Of a stretch of 64,000 nt of DNA, positions 1-8,902 are shown in pieces. Location: NCBI RefSeq assembly GCF_000183425.1, contig NC_014759.1:4207001-4271000 (forward strand). Reading direction: 5' to 3'. Source of the stretch: Marivirga tractuosa DSM 4126. GTDB taxonomy: Bacteria; Bacteroidota; Bacteroidia; Cytophagales; Cyclobacteriaceae. Under the pieces are notes generated by a model. That model had not been told where the DNA came from. It saw nothing but the letters and a program-made list of their open reading frames with translations, and made no database searches. The translations under genes and the position numbers were made by a program. The first letter of the stretch is position 1. The number at the start of each line of letters is the position of its first letter.

Positions 1-98
1 AAGAAGGTTAGCGGCATTATATATTCTATAGGTTTTTATTTTATTTCGATGAACCGCAATTTATATTCGATAAAATTACTATTCAAAAAATTATTTTA

Positions 99-106
99 TA
101 TTTTTG
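99..106 (+). promoter_or_regulatory. -7 promoter element of the DUF1800 operon
   Basis: TATTTTTG matches the Bacteroidota -7 consensus TAnnTTTG. It lies about 22 bases before the ATG at 128. It overlaps the upstream TTG at 104, which argues that TTG is not the start codon. No convincing -33 TTG box was identified. Confidence 0.45.
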
Positions 107-127
107 GAGTTAAAGTGTTTGTATCTT

Positions 128-1891
128 ATGCCACTAACTCCATTAAATGAATCTTTAGGAAGACAAAGAGCTTCGCACCTTCTCAGGAGAACAACCTTTG
201 GTGCCACACCAAATTTAGTGGAGGAATTTGCCCAGTTAAATCCTCAACAAGCAATAGAAAGACTTTTTATTAATGGTATCCCTTTTCCACAGCCACCTAT
301 CGATCCGGCCACAGGGCAAGAATGGATGTCAACGGGCACTATAGATGCCAACAGCGAAGGATTCGAGTTGGAACAATACTTTCTAAGTTGGCAAATTGGT
401 CAGTTTTTAGGACCAAATGCAACTGACGATCAAAAATTATCCTATATTTTTCGCGAAAGGCTTGTGTATTTTTTACATACTCATTTCACAACAAAGAAGT
501 CAATAGTAGGGAGTAGTCGTGCATTATATTTTCAGAACCAACTTTTTCGTCAATTTGCTTTTGATCAGTTTATAGAAGTAGAAGAGACTGAAGAGCAACT
601 AAATTTCAAGGATTTAGTAGTTAAAATCTCCTTAGATAATGCTATGTTGAGATTTTTAGATGGGCGATTAAATGTGAAGGGGAGTCCAAATGAAAATTAT
701 GCTAGAGAATTACTAGAATTATATTCCATAGGAAGGGGATTGGAAGGTACTGATAAAGGTGATAATGAGGTGGGGGATTACGGTACATTTACTGAGCAAG
801 ACGTTCAGGAAGGAGCTAAAATTTTGTCTGGGTTTAATGTTGATGCTGACTTTGCAAATATAGATGAACAAACGGGATTGCCGACTGGAATCGCAAAAGG
901 TAATGGCATAACGGCTGGTCAGCACGATAATACTAGTAAGCAGTTAAGTTTTAGGTTTAGTAATGCAGTAATTTCTCCCGATCCTGAATTAATGTTGAAT
1001 GGGCAGGCTACTTACGAAAGTGCTGTTGATGAAATTAGGCAATTAATTGATGCTATTTTTGAGCAAGAGGAAACGGCTATTCATATCTGTAGAAAAATAT
1101 ACCGCTTTTTTGTTTATCATGAAATTACAGAGGATATCCAAAATGGTGTCATAAAAGATATGGCCTCTGTTTTTAGGGAGCAGAACTTTAGTTTGCAAGC
1201 TGTTTTAGAAGCCTTATTTGCTAGTCAAGAATTTTACGAAGGTGCAGATGGTATCTCAGACGATAATTTCGGAAGCATTATTAAGAGCCCGTTAGATTTA
1301 ATTATTGGGCATGCAAGAAGTGTTGAATTGCAATTGCCTGACTACTTGACACAAGCAGAACAGTTTTATGAAATTACCGATGGCTGGCTAAGGAAGATGG
1401 GGGATATGGGCTTAAATTTTTATGAACCATTTGAAGTTGCAGGCTATTTGGCTTACCATCAATTTCCTATTTACCATCGTGGCTGGATCACTACATCCTA
1501 TTTGACCCAACGATATGCTTATGTACAAAGTGTAAGCAATGCCAATATGGAAGAAATGGCAGTTCAGATGAAAACTCCCATCGAATATGTCGAGCAATAT
1601 GTTGATAATAATGTAGCCGCAAATGCTAAGGATTTAGTAGTAGTTATTGCTAATCAATTCTTGGCATTTACGGACAATTTGGGATTCGAAAATCCTGATA
1701 ATAGCCCATTAACCGAAGAGAGGTTAAATTATTTCTTGGATGCCTTCTTAAAGACATTTCAAATTGACGAAAACCCTGAAGAGGCCTGGACATTTCGCTG
1801 GACACAAGGTGTAGACAGGGAAACTGTGGAAAGACAATTACAGGATCTTTTCAATGCTATTTTGCAATCACCGGAATATCAACTGATGTAG
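128..1891 (+). CDS. DUF1800 family protein
   Basis: A 587-residue protein of the DUF1800 family, which is usually encoded beside a DUF1501 protein. The biochemical role of the family is not established. Visible family marks are LLRRTTFGAT near residues 18-27 and ENYARELLELYSIG near 189-202. The ATG at 128 is preferred over an in-frame TTG at 104 because the TTG falls inside a -7 promoter element. Neither start gives a signal peptide, and the reading frame just upstream is closed by stops. This contrasts with its partner, which has a twin-arginine signal. The stop is two bases before the DUF1501 start, so the genes are almost certainly co-transcribed and translationally coupled. Sequence and context suggest a partner of the DUF1501 protein, possibly exported together with it. 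Confidence 0.88.
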   Translation: MPLTPLNESLGRQRASHLLRRTTFGATPNLVEEFAQLNPQQAIERLFINGIPFPQPPIDPATGQEWMSTGTIDANSEGFELEQYFLSWQIGQFLGPNATDDQKLSYIFRERLVYFLHTHFTTKKSIVGSSRALYFQNQLFRQFAFDQFIEVEETEEQLNFKDLVVKISLDNAMLRFLDGRLNVKGSPNENYARELLELYSIGRGLEGTDKGDNEVGDYGTFTEQDVQEGAKILSGFNVDADFANIDEQTGLPTGIAKGNGITAGQHDNTSKQLSFRFSNAVISPDPELMLNGQATYESAVDEIRQLIDAIFEQEETAIHICRKIYRFFVYHEITEDIQNGVIKDMASVFREQNFSLQAVLEALFASQEFYEGADGISDDNFGSIIKSPLDLIIGHARSVELQLPDYLTQAEQFYEITDGWLRKMGDMGLNFYEPFEVAGYLAYHQFPIYHRGWITTSYLTQRYAYVQSVSNANMEEMAVQMKTPIEYVEQYVDNNVAANAKDLVVVIANQFLAFTDNLGFENPDNSPLTEERLNYFLDAFLKTFQIDENPEEAWTFRWTQGVDRETVERQLQDLFNAILQSPEYQLM

Positions 1892-1893
1892 CC

Positions 1894-3594
1894 ATGGATA
1901 GAAGAAAATTTTTAAAAAGATTAGGATTTGCTGCAGGAGGTTCAATTGCATTTCAGGGAATCCCTATGCGTCTTTTATCCTCACATCAACCCCTTAAAAA
2001 TCTATTGCATAAAAGTGATAATGAAAAGGTGTTGGTGATTTTGCAGTTGCATGGAGGAAATGATAGTATCAATAGTTTTATCCCTATTGAAAATTATGAT
2101 TTATACTATAACCGAAGAGCTAATATTGCCATACCCTATAAAAGTGGAAATCGAACCTTAATTCCATTAGATAGCACTTTAGAAGCTCCTGATCAGGTTG
2201 GACTTCATCCTGATATGATTGATTTCAAAAGCATGTACGACAGAGGACAGGCTGCTGTTTATCAGGGAGTTTCATATCCAAAAAATAATGGTTCCCACTT
2301 CCGTGGCCGAGATATTTGGTTTATGGGTGGCGATTACGATGATTATTATTCTTCGGGATGGATAGGGAGATATCTCAATCAAGTTTATGCTCCTGCTGAT
2401 TATCCTGATGATTTCCCCAATGCAGGCATGCCAGATCCATTGGCTTTGGAAATGGGAAATGATACTTCGCTTTTGTTTCATCAAGAAGGAAATATTCCTA
2501 CCTCTATTTCTTTGGGGAACAGTCCGGGAGCATTGTTGAATCAGATTGAAAACTTAGAGGGTTTTGCTGATCAGGGTATTGATCCAAGAGGATTGCCTCC
2601 TGAGCATCTTAATGGATCGCCTTATAAAAAGGAGATGGATTGGATTTTAGGACTGGAAGATAAATCCGAAACCTACATCAAAAGATTGCAAGAGATTTAT
2701 TTGGCATCGAATGAGAGTTCTGTTGAATATCCTGAAATATATCCCTTTAATGCGCCTTCGGGTAGTTTAAGAAACCCACTAAGTGGACAATTAAAATTAG
2801 TCTCCCGTCTTTTAGGGGGCGGAATTAAAACTAAGGTGTTCTTGGTGAAAATGGGTGGTTTTGATACTCATGCGGGTCAAGTAGAAAGTACCAATACTAC
2901 AATGGGAGTTCATGCCACTAAAATGTATCATATTTCTGCAGCAATGAAAGCTTTTCATGCTGATCTGAAGGCAAGAGGATTGGAGGATAAGGTTTTGACC
3001 ATAAGCATGAGTGAATTTGGCAGGAGAATCCCATCCAATGGAAGCTATGGTACAGATCATGGAAAAGGTGGTGCTGTAATGGTTTTTGGAAATAGAGTTA
3101 ATCCTGGTGTATTTGGTACAAACCCTGACTTGAATAAAAGTAATATAGATTTGCAATTTGACTACCGCCAGCTTTACGGTAGCATATTGCATGAATGGTT
3201 AGGAGTTGATAAAGCAAGCATTAATAATGATATTTTCTTTAAGGATTTTTTTAATGCCAGCGATGAAAATGGGAACCCACTACCAGATGTTCAAATGATA
3301 TCCAATAGCATAACAGGTACAAATGCGTGGCTTGGGAAGCACTTTAATGTTGATAATCCTTTTCCTAACCCTGCTGGTGATTTCACAAATATAAGGATTC
3401 AAAGCAACGAAGAGGATAAAGTAAGAATTGAAATTATTACTATAAATGGGCAATCAATTGGTGTTGAGCATAAATTGCTTCGCCAGGGGAGCAATGATAT
3501 TAAACTGGATATTGCTGGGTTAAAATCTGGCATATATCAAATTAGAGTAAATACGAAATACATTAATGACACGAAAAAACTTATCAAAAAGTGA
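1894..3594 (+). CDS. DUF1501 family protein with Tat signal and T9SS C-terminal sorting domain
   Basis: A 566-residue DUF1501 protein; as far as I recall the family groups with the alkaline phosphatase/sulfatase-like fold, so a metal-dependent hydrolase is possible but unproven. The N-terminus carries a twin-arginine motif (RRKFLK, residues 3-8) followed by a hydrophobic stretch, which is a Tat export signal. Conserved stretches include HGGNDSIN near residue 54, GFDTHAGQ, SEFGRR and DHGKGG. The last 80 or so residues look like a type A T9SS sorting domain: PNPAGDF near 491 and LKSGIYQIRV near 543. The protein is therefore predicted to cross the inner membrane folded through Tat and then leave through T9SS. 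It is second in the operon, two bases after DUF1800. Confidence 0.9.
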   Translation: MDRRKFLKRLGFAAGGSIAFQGIPMRLLSSHQPLKNLLHKSDNEKVLVILQLHGGNDSINSFIPIENYDLYYNRRANIAIPYKSGNRTLIPLDSTLEAPDQVGLHPDMIDFKSMYDRGQAAVYQGVSYPKNNGSHFRGRDIWFMGGDYDDYYSSGWIGRYLNQVYAPADYPDDFPNAGMPDPLALEMGNDTSLLFHQEGNIPTSISLGNSPGALLNQIENLEGFADQGIDPRGLPPEHLNGSPYKKEMDWILGLEDKSETYIKRLQEIYLASNESSVEYPEIYPFNAPSGSLRNPLSGQLKLVSRLLGGGIKTKVFLVKMGGFDTHAGQVESTNTTMGVHATKMYHISAAMKAFHADLKARGLEDKVLTISMSEFGRRIPSNGSYGTDHGKGGAVMVFGNRVNPGVFGTNPDLNKSNIDLQFDYRQLYGSILHEWLGVDKASINNDIFFKDFFNASDENGNPLPDVQMISNSITGTNAWLGKHFNVDNPFPNPAGDFTNIRIQSNEEDKVRIEIITINGQSIGVEHKLLRQGSNDIKLDIAGLKSGIYQIRVNTKYINDTKKLIKK

Positions 3595-3598
3595 TGCT

Positions 3599-4468
3599 AT
3601 GCTAAGACTAAAATTGTATTCTATTTTAATGTCTTTAATGTTATTTTTATCTGTTTATGATGTAATGGCACAGAAGCGTAAAAAGCCAAGTACTCCAGCT
3701 TCTCAAGCAAAAGAGTTTTTAAATACGCAATGGTGGTTAGGAATAAGAGGCGGCACAAATTTCACTCAAACAAGCTTGATAGAAAGTTTCTCGGGTTTGA
3801 ATCCTATCAATTATAACCCTGAAAATTTGGATAAAGAATATGAGGAGTTTGTTAATCCAGCTTTTCATATTGGACTAGATGTTACTTTCTTTCATAAAGG
3901 CTTCTCTGTTATGACATTTCCTACCTTTTTCAGAAACAATATTAACTACAGTAGTCAATTAAGTTGGTCTGGTGAAACAGAGAGAGATCAATATGAAACC
4001 AGCTATGATGTCCAGCAAAGTATTACTTTTCTTGAATTACCAGTGGCAGTCAAATATGATATTATTGGAAACAGAATCCGGCCTTTTGTGATGGCAGGTG
4101 CTTTCTATTCCATTGCTTTTGATGCCAATAAAGAAGTTCAGGTTTTTGAAACAGACTATGCTTCAGGTCAACCAGTGGAATTTGAAAGAGCCAATATAAA
4201 GCTTAATAATAAGGATGAAATCTTAAATAATTGGGGTCTTTTGGGTGGATTAGGAGTGAGTTTTGATTTTTGGAATATTCGCTCCATCATTGATGTGCAA
4301 TATAGGCACAGTTTTCAATCCATTGTCAATAGCCAAACCAGATTTGATGAAAATACATTCTCCTCTTTTGGAGAAGTTCAAGATGACTATAGTTTGCAAA
4401 ATTACAGTGCTTCTTTAAGCTTTGTTTTTCCACTACGATATATCGATAGCCAGTTTAAAGCATTATGA
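3599..4468 (+). CDS. PorT-like outer-membrane beta-barrel protein
   Basis: A 289-residue protein with a Sec signal peptide ending near VMAQ. It has the alternating beta pattern and GIRGGTNF / ELPVAVKYD / FVMAGAFYS stretches of the PorT-like outer-membrane barrel family (PF13568-like). The ATG at 3599 is chosen because it directly precedes the signal peptide; an earlier in-frame ATG at 3566 would add eleven charged residues and overlap DUF1501. The gene begins four bases after the DUF1501 stop and overlaps the next gene by four bases (ATGA), so it belongs to the same operon. PorT-type barrels are common near T9SS cargo, but a specific transport role here is an inference. Confidence 0.8.
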   Translation: MLRLKLYSILMSLMLFLSVYDVMAQKRKKPSTPASQAKEFLNTQWWLGIRGGTNFTQTSLIESFSGLNPINYNPENLDKEYEEFVNPAFHIGLDVTFFHKGFSVMTFPTFFRNNINYSSQLSWSGETERDQYETSYDVQQSITFLELPVAVKYDIIGNRIRPFVMAGAFYSIAFDANKEVQVFETDYASGQPVEFERANIKLNNKDEILNNWGLLGGLGVSFDFWNIRSIIDVQYRHSFQSIVNSQTRFDENTFSSFGEVQDDYSLQNYSASLSFVFPLRYIDSQFKAL

Positions 4469-5652
4469 AAAATAGTATTCTAATTCTTATTTTGATTCTT
4501 TCAGCCATTGCGTTTGCTTGTAATAATGAGGAATTGGCTCCTGAGCAACTATCATTTTTAAAGATTTATGATGATTCAGATTATAATGCGTCTTATCAAC
4601 CTGTTGGTCTACAGTTTAATGAAAATAATTACTTTATACTTTCTGAAAGAAGCTTGACTTCAAGCAATTTCTCAGGGATCAATTTAGTGGTTACAGATTC
4701 ATTAGGTGAATTTATAAGTGAACAACAATTAGAGGAAACCTTTGTAGCTCCGACCAAATCTTTGATCAAAATAGGATCTGCGCTTTACTTTTTCTGTATG
4801 GACAGAAATTCACTAAGACCATATTTGGGGACTATTGCTTCAGATGGAACAGTCACGACAACAGCACTAAATACAACCGCCTCATATCCATTGGCAGCCA
4901 ATCTCACATCTAATAATAATTTGCTATTATTGTCTTACGATCCTAATGGACTTAACTCAATTTTAACTGAAGTAAGTCCGCAAGGAAATATTTTGCAACA
5001 AGCGGGTTATTCAATTGGTCCTGGTAGTGATGTGCAGGATGCTATTGTGAATCATTTCACTAAAAGGAGTGCAAGAATCCCATTTTTCTGTGGGCAAGCC
5101 GCTGGAAATCGATATTATTTTAATGGGTTTTATAATTATACCTTGTCCATGGTGTTTACCAATTTTGGTGATGAACCAACCGGTGTTTTGCAAGGTCAAG
5201 GTACTGATGCAGGAATGAAAGCTGCATATTCAACTGCTTCAGGTGATTTCGCCATAGTAGGCTATCACTTTTCCGACCATTTTATGAATGCAAAAACATC
5301 ATTACCCATTAATGAAATTAGGTCTTCAGTGAATCTATTTGATCGAAATATTCCTGAAATTGCTGAAAAGTCGGTTTGTCGAATTACTCCATATAATGGA
5401 GTCAATCGTGAATTGGTAATTATCGCAAGTGAAACAGAAGGGCGGCAAGTAGTTTTATATTTCTATGACCTAAATTCTGGACAATTAGAGGCAACCTACT
5501 ATTTGGGAACGTTAAATCCCTTCACATTATCAAGTATTATTGCTTTGGAGGATGGGGGTATTGCCATTACTGGCACAACCTTTTTAGCTGGCAGATTTGA
5601 AAGAATATATTTGCAAAAAATAACTAAAGACCAATTAGTGGAGATTTTATAG
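4465..5652 (+). CDS. Putative surface lipoprotein of unknown function
   Basis: A 395-residue protein with a lipoprotein signal peptide: a strongly hydrophobic Ile/Leu stretch, then AFAC with the lipidated cysteine at residue 19. The residues after the cysteine (NNEE) are acidic, which resembles lipoprotein export signals for surface display in Bacteroidota; this is suggestive only. The rest is rich in short beta strands with repeated turn motifs such as DGGIAITG, consistent with a beta-propeller-like fold, but I recognise no named domain. It overlaps the PorT-like gene by four bases and is the last gene of the DUF1800-DUF1501 operon, so it may be part of the same surface assembly. Confidence 0.7.
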   Translation: MKNSILILILILSAIAFACNNEELAPEQLSFLKIYDDSDYNASYQPVGLQFNENNYFILSERSLTSSNFSGINLVVTDSLGEFISEQQLEETFVAPTKSLIKIGSALYFFCMDRNSLRPYLGTIASDGTVTTTALNTTASYPLAANLTSNNNLLLLSYDPNGLNSILTEVSPQGNILQQAGYSIGPGSDVQDAIVNHFTKRSARIPFFCGQAAGNRYYFNGFYNYTLSMVFTNFGDEPTGVLQGQGTDAGMKAAYSTASGDFAIVGYHFSDHFMNAKTSLPINEIRSSVNLFDRNIPEIAEKSVCRITPYNGVNRELVIIASETEGRQVVLYFYDLNSGQLEATYYLGTLNPFTLSSIIALEDGGIAITGTTFLAGRFERIYLQKITKDQLVEIL

Positions 5653-5666
5653 TTGTAAAAATCTGC

Positions 5667-6815
5667 TCAAAAAGCCTCCCCAATAAATAAATAAAAACCT
5701 GGGCCTTCTTGGGTGAAAGCTACATCAAACCTAGTATAGATATCTTTTTTAGGGAATAATAAAAATCTTACTCCAGCTCCTCCTGATACCACAATATTCT
5801 TAAGGTCAAAATTATTTAGATCTGGAAATACTTTTCCTGCACCAGCAAAAACGGCTGCCCCAATTCTATCGGTAAATCCAAAAGGAATAGGAAGAAATCT
5901 ATATTCCATTTGTGCCGCTATTTGATTTCGATCTCTATATCTTCCATAATAATAGCCACGCATAATACTTTCTCCACCCATTAGCGCTAATTGATTAAAA
6001 GGAACATCTCCAGAATTGAATTGCCCTAATAGTTGTGCTGCGAATACATTGTTTTTGCCAGAAGGTCTGTAGATTCTGGTATCAGATAATATGGATGTAA
6101 AATCATATGTACTGCCCCAGTTTTGATTGTAGTGTAATAATGCTAGTTCAGAGAATAAGCCTTTTCGCACATTCAATACATTATGTCTGTTGTCATGTAC
6201 TAAGCCTACTCCAAATCCTAAATTGGATGATCCTTGATTGCCTCTTGGCAATTCTTGTATAGTATGGCCTTCTGAAGGAACAAAATTTACAGAACTCAAA
6301 CGCTGGTAATCCATTTCTAAACCTACAAATAGGTCTTTCTTAATTTTTCTTAAAATTCGCTCTTTTATAAATATTTGATTGGCATCTACTCTCGCTATGT
6401 AGTCTTCTGGGCTATTGCTCCCAATACCATGGTAGAAAAGAGGGAAGCTTTGAAATCTTAGCCTACCTAGAAAAAACCATTTGTCTTCATCGGAATAGAT
6501 GGCATGATCGAACCATAAGCCATATTGATTTTCTAAAGTAAAAAAAGTGAATCCATTTACTTCGCTTAGACGGTTTAAGGTGTCCTGCTTTGCATAAAAT
6601 ACCAGCAGTGAGCTTAAACCAAATTCCCAGCTGGTTTCAGGTGCATAGGCAACGGTTGGGTAGATTATAAATTGAGGTTTTGATATATCACTAGTGTCAT
6701 TAATAATACCATTGATATACTTACTTACAAAATTTTGAGAATAGGATGTATGGCCACCAAATAGTAATAGACTAATTATTAGTGCTTTGGAATAGATTGA
6801 TATTGATTTCTCCAC
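5667..6815 (-). CDS. BamA/TamA-family (Omp85) outer-membrane protein, barrel only
   Basis: A 382-residue protein with a signal peptide (residues 1-26, ending TSYSQ) and a C-terminal barrel of the Omp85 surface-antigen type. The segment GGESIMRGYYYGRYR matches the conserved loop-6 region (usually RGF or RGY) of Omp85 proteins. The protein ends in phenylalanine, as outer-membrane barrels usually do. It is too short for the five POTRA domains of BamA and seems to have none, so it is not the main assembly factor. Small barrel-only homologues are frequent in Bacteroidota and mostly uncharacterised. It converges on the lipoprotein gene with a 14-base gap. Confidence 0.8.
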   Translation of the reverse strand: MEKSISIYSKALIISLLLFGGHTSYSQNFVSKYINGIINDTSDISKPQFIIYPTVAYAPETSWEFGLSSLLVFYAKQDTLNRLSEVNGFTFFTLENQYGLWFDHAIYSDEDKWFFLGRLRFQSFPLFYHGIGSNSPEDYIARVDANQIFIKERILRKIKKDLFVGLEMDYQRLSSVNFVPSEGHTIQELPRGNQGSSNLGFGVGLVHDNRHNVLNVRKGLFSELALLHYNQNWGSTYDFTSILSDTRIYRPSGKNNVFAAQLLGQFNSGDVPFNQLALMGGESIMRGYYYGRYRDRNQIAAQMEYRFLPIPFGFTDRIGAAVFAGAGKVFPDLNNFDLKNIVVSGGAGVRFLLFPKKDIYTRFDVAFTQEGPGFYLFIGEAF

Positions 6816-6894
6816 TTATTTTATTTTTATAATCTGTAAAAGAACGATATTCAGCCGATTAGTTGTTAAAATATTTGACTTTTTTCGAATTTGT

Positions 6895-6935
6895 GCAAAA
6901 AAATAGCCCTCAGATCATATGTCCTAAGGGCTATT
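6895..6935 (-). terminator. Rho-independent terminator of the MscS gene
   Basis: A 9-bp stem (AATAGCCCT at 6902-6910 with AGGGCTATT at 6927-6935) is followed, reading the minus strand, by a run of T. It sits just after the MscS stop codon. Confidence 0.75.
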
Positions 6936-6957
6936 AATTACTGAAATGATTTAATAT

Positions 6958-7779
6958 TTACTTTGTTCTCATATGTATATCTCTTTGTGGAAATGGGATT
7001 TCAATATTCTGCTTAACAAATTCATTATTGATAGCTTCCATATTATCCCAATACACAGGCCATAGGTTATCAGTTGCTGTCCATACTCTCACACTTAAAT
7101 CTAATGAGCTATCTCCAAAATTCGTGAATTTCACCACAGGGGCTGGGTCTGGATTAATTCTTTCATCCTTAGAAATAACATCTAGTATGACCTGCCTTAC
7201 TTTTGCAATATCAGATCCATAAGCCACGCCTACCTTTAATTCTGCCCTACGTGTATCTTTTGCTGTAGTGTTCGTTACACTAGAGTTAGCCAAACCGCCA
7301 TTTGGCATTACTATTAATTGATTGTCGAATGTTCTTATATGTGTGTGAAGGATATCGATTTTTTCTACTACTCCAAAATAGCCTTGGGCTTCAATAATAT
7401 CATCAACCGTAAATGGTTTTGTTACTAATATTAAAATACCACCAGCAAAGTTCGATAAACTACCTTGGAGGGCTAAACCGATTGCTAAGCCTGCTGCACC
7501 TAATACACCTAGCAACGCAGCGATTTTAATATCAATGCTTTGGGCTATTACTAAGACAAGAGCAATATAGAATACAAAGCGAAAAAATGAACCTAAAAAG
7601 GAAGCTAAGGATACGTCCAAATCAGATTTTTTGAAGGCTTTTTTGATTCCTTTCATGAGGTAACTAATAGTAATTCTACCTACAATAAATATGAGAATTA
7701 TCTTTATTAATGCTATTCCAATTTCAATAGCGTAAGTATAAATTTTATCTAATAATTCCGGATCTAATTGTTCAAACAT
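6958..7779 (-). CDS. MscS family mechanosensitive ion channel
   Basis: A 273-residue small-conductance mechanosensitive channel that opens under membrane tension to release solutes on hypo-osmotic shock. Three hydrophobic segments (about residues 15-40, 62-84 and 88-115) precede a soluble beta/alpha domain. The pore helix signature ALQGSLSNFAGGILIL is clear, and the following DIIEAQGYFGVVEKI stretch matches the MscS beta domain. The length is close to the E. coli MscS (about 286 residues). It has its own terminator and is separated from rfaD by about 80 bases, so it is probably a single-gene unit. Confidence 0.93.
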   Translation of the reverse strand: MFEQLDPELLDKIYTYAIEIGIALIKIILIFIVGRITISYLMKGIKKAFKKSDLDVSLASFLGSFFRFVFYIALVLVIAQSIDIKIAALLGVLGAAGLAIGLALQGSLSNFAGGILILVTKPFTVDDIIEAQGYFGVVEKIDILHTHIRTFDNQLIVMPNGGLANSSVTNTTAKDTRRAELKVGVAYGSDIAKVRQVILDVISKDERINPDPAPVVKFTNFGDSSLDLSVRVWTATDNLWPVYWDNMEAINNEFVKQNIEIPFPQRDIHMRTK

Positions 7780-7857
7780 ATTTTTATGGTTTGGTAAGTT
7801 TTAATTTAAGAATAAAATAAATGTTGCTACATAAATTATTTTATCGTATTAAACCTT

Positions 7858-8811
7858 TTATAGTTTCATTTCTTTGATATAAGCATCCACACCGCTTTCC
7901 AAATCGGTAAATTCATAAGGATAGCCAATTGTTTTTAATTTTTCCATTTTTGCCTCAGTGAAATATTGATATTTATCACGAATATCAGCAGGAGTATCAA
8001 TAAAACTGATGTCCTCTTCTTTCTTCATAGATTTAAAAACCGCCTTAACTAAGTCTAAAAATGTACGAGCTTTTCCGCTTCCCAGATTGTAAATTCCTGA
8101 ATTTTTTCGGTGATGCATTAGCCAAATCATAACTTTTACCACATCATCTACAAAAACGAAATCTCGCATTTGCTCTCCATCTTTAAATTCAGGATTATGA
8201 GATCGGAATAATTTCATTTTACCGGTTTCTGAAATTTGCCTGTAAGCATGCAGAATCACACTGGCCATTCTGCCTTTATGATATTCTCTTGGACCATATA
8301 CATTGAAAAACTTTAGTCCTGCCCAGTAAAATGGTCTTTTTTCTTGTTGCAGAGCCCATTTGTCAAATTCATTTTTAGATATACCATAAGGGTTAAGTGG
8401 TTTTAGATCAGGGATTTTGCTTTCATCATCATCATATCCTAATTCTCCAAGTCCATAAGTGGCCGCAGAACTTGCATATATTAGAGGAATCTGCATATCA
8501 ATGCACTTTTTCCACATTTTTTTAGTGTAATCGGTATTGAGCTTAGTCAGAATTGCAATGTCAAATTCGGTAGTGTCTGTTCTGGCACCTAAATGAAAGA
8601 TAAACTCGACTTTCTTAGCATCTTGCTTATCTAACCACTCAAAAAACACATCTCGCTCAACTTTTTCTTGAATTTTTAAGTCTTCCAGATTTTTATTTTT
8701 TTCAGGATTATCAAATTTATCTACTGCAATAATGTGGTTAAAGCCTTCAGAATTGAGTTTTTTGATGAGGTTTGACGCAATAAAACCAGCTGCTCCGGTA
8801 ACTATTATCAT
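7858..8811 (-). CDS. rfaD: ADP-L-glycero-D-manno-heptose 6-epimerase
   Basis: A 317-residue short-chain dehydrogenase-type epimerase that converts ADP-D-glycero-D-manno-heptose to the L form used in the lipopolysaccharide inner core. The NAD(P)-binding motif GAAGFIA is at residues 6-12 and the YxxxK pair is Y142/K146. Family-specific stretches include FNVYGPREYHKGRMAS and RDFVFVDDV. The length matches E. coli RfaD/HldD (310 residues). It is transcribed away from the PTPS gene, with a -7 element at 8844-8851. It is the only obvious core-heptose gene in the window. Confidence 0.93.
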   Translation of the reverse strand: MIIVTGAAGFIASNLIKKLNSEGFNHIIAVDKFDNPEKNKNLEDLKIQEKVERDVFFEWLDKQDAKKVEFIFHLGARTDTTEFDIAILTKLNTDYTKKMWKKCIDMQIPLIYASSAATYGLGELGYDDDESKIPDLKPLNPYGISKNEFDKWALQQEKRPFYWAGLKFFNVYGPREYHKGRMASVILHAYRQISETGKMKLFRSHNPEFKDGEQMRDFVFVDDVVKVMIWLMHHRKNSGIYNLGSGKARTFLDLVKAVFKSMKKEEDISFIDTPADIRDKYQYFTEAKMEKLKTIGYPYEFTDLESGVDAYIKEMKL

Positions 8812-8843
8812 AAGATGTATGTTTTTATATTAAGCTCTTTAAG

Positions 8844-8851
8844 CAAAACTA
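8844..8851 (-). promoter_or_regulatory. -7 promoter element of rfaD
   Basis: On the minus strand this reads TAGTTTTG, matching TAnnTTTG. The expected start site leaves a leader of about 30 bases before the rfaD ATG. No clear -33 box. Confidence 0.45.
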
Positions 8852-8872
8852 TTTATTATAAATGAATAAACG

Positions 8873-8880
8873 TATATTTG
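8873..8880 (+). promoter_or_regulatory. -7 promoter element of the PTPS/QueD gene
   Basis: TATATTTG matches the Bacteroidota -7 consensus. It lies 22 bases before the ATG at 8903, in a divergent intergenic region shared with rfaD. Confidence 0.5.
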
Positions 8881-8902
8881 CAGCCTAAAAATTAAGATTG
8901 AC

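Noticed and set aside
2812-3192. 126-residue open frame on the minus strand within the DUF1501 gene
   Set aside because: It is antisense to a well-supported gene with T9SS and Tat signals; its composition has no domain and it is a shadow frame.
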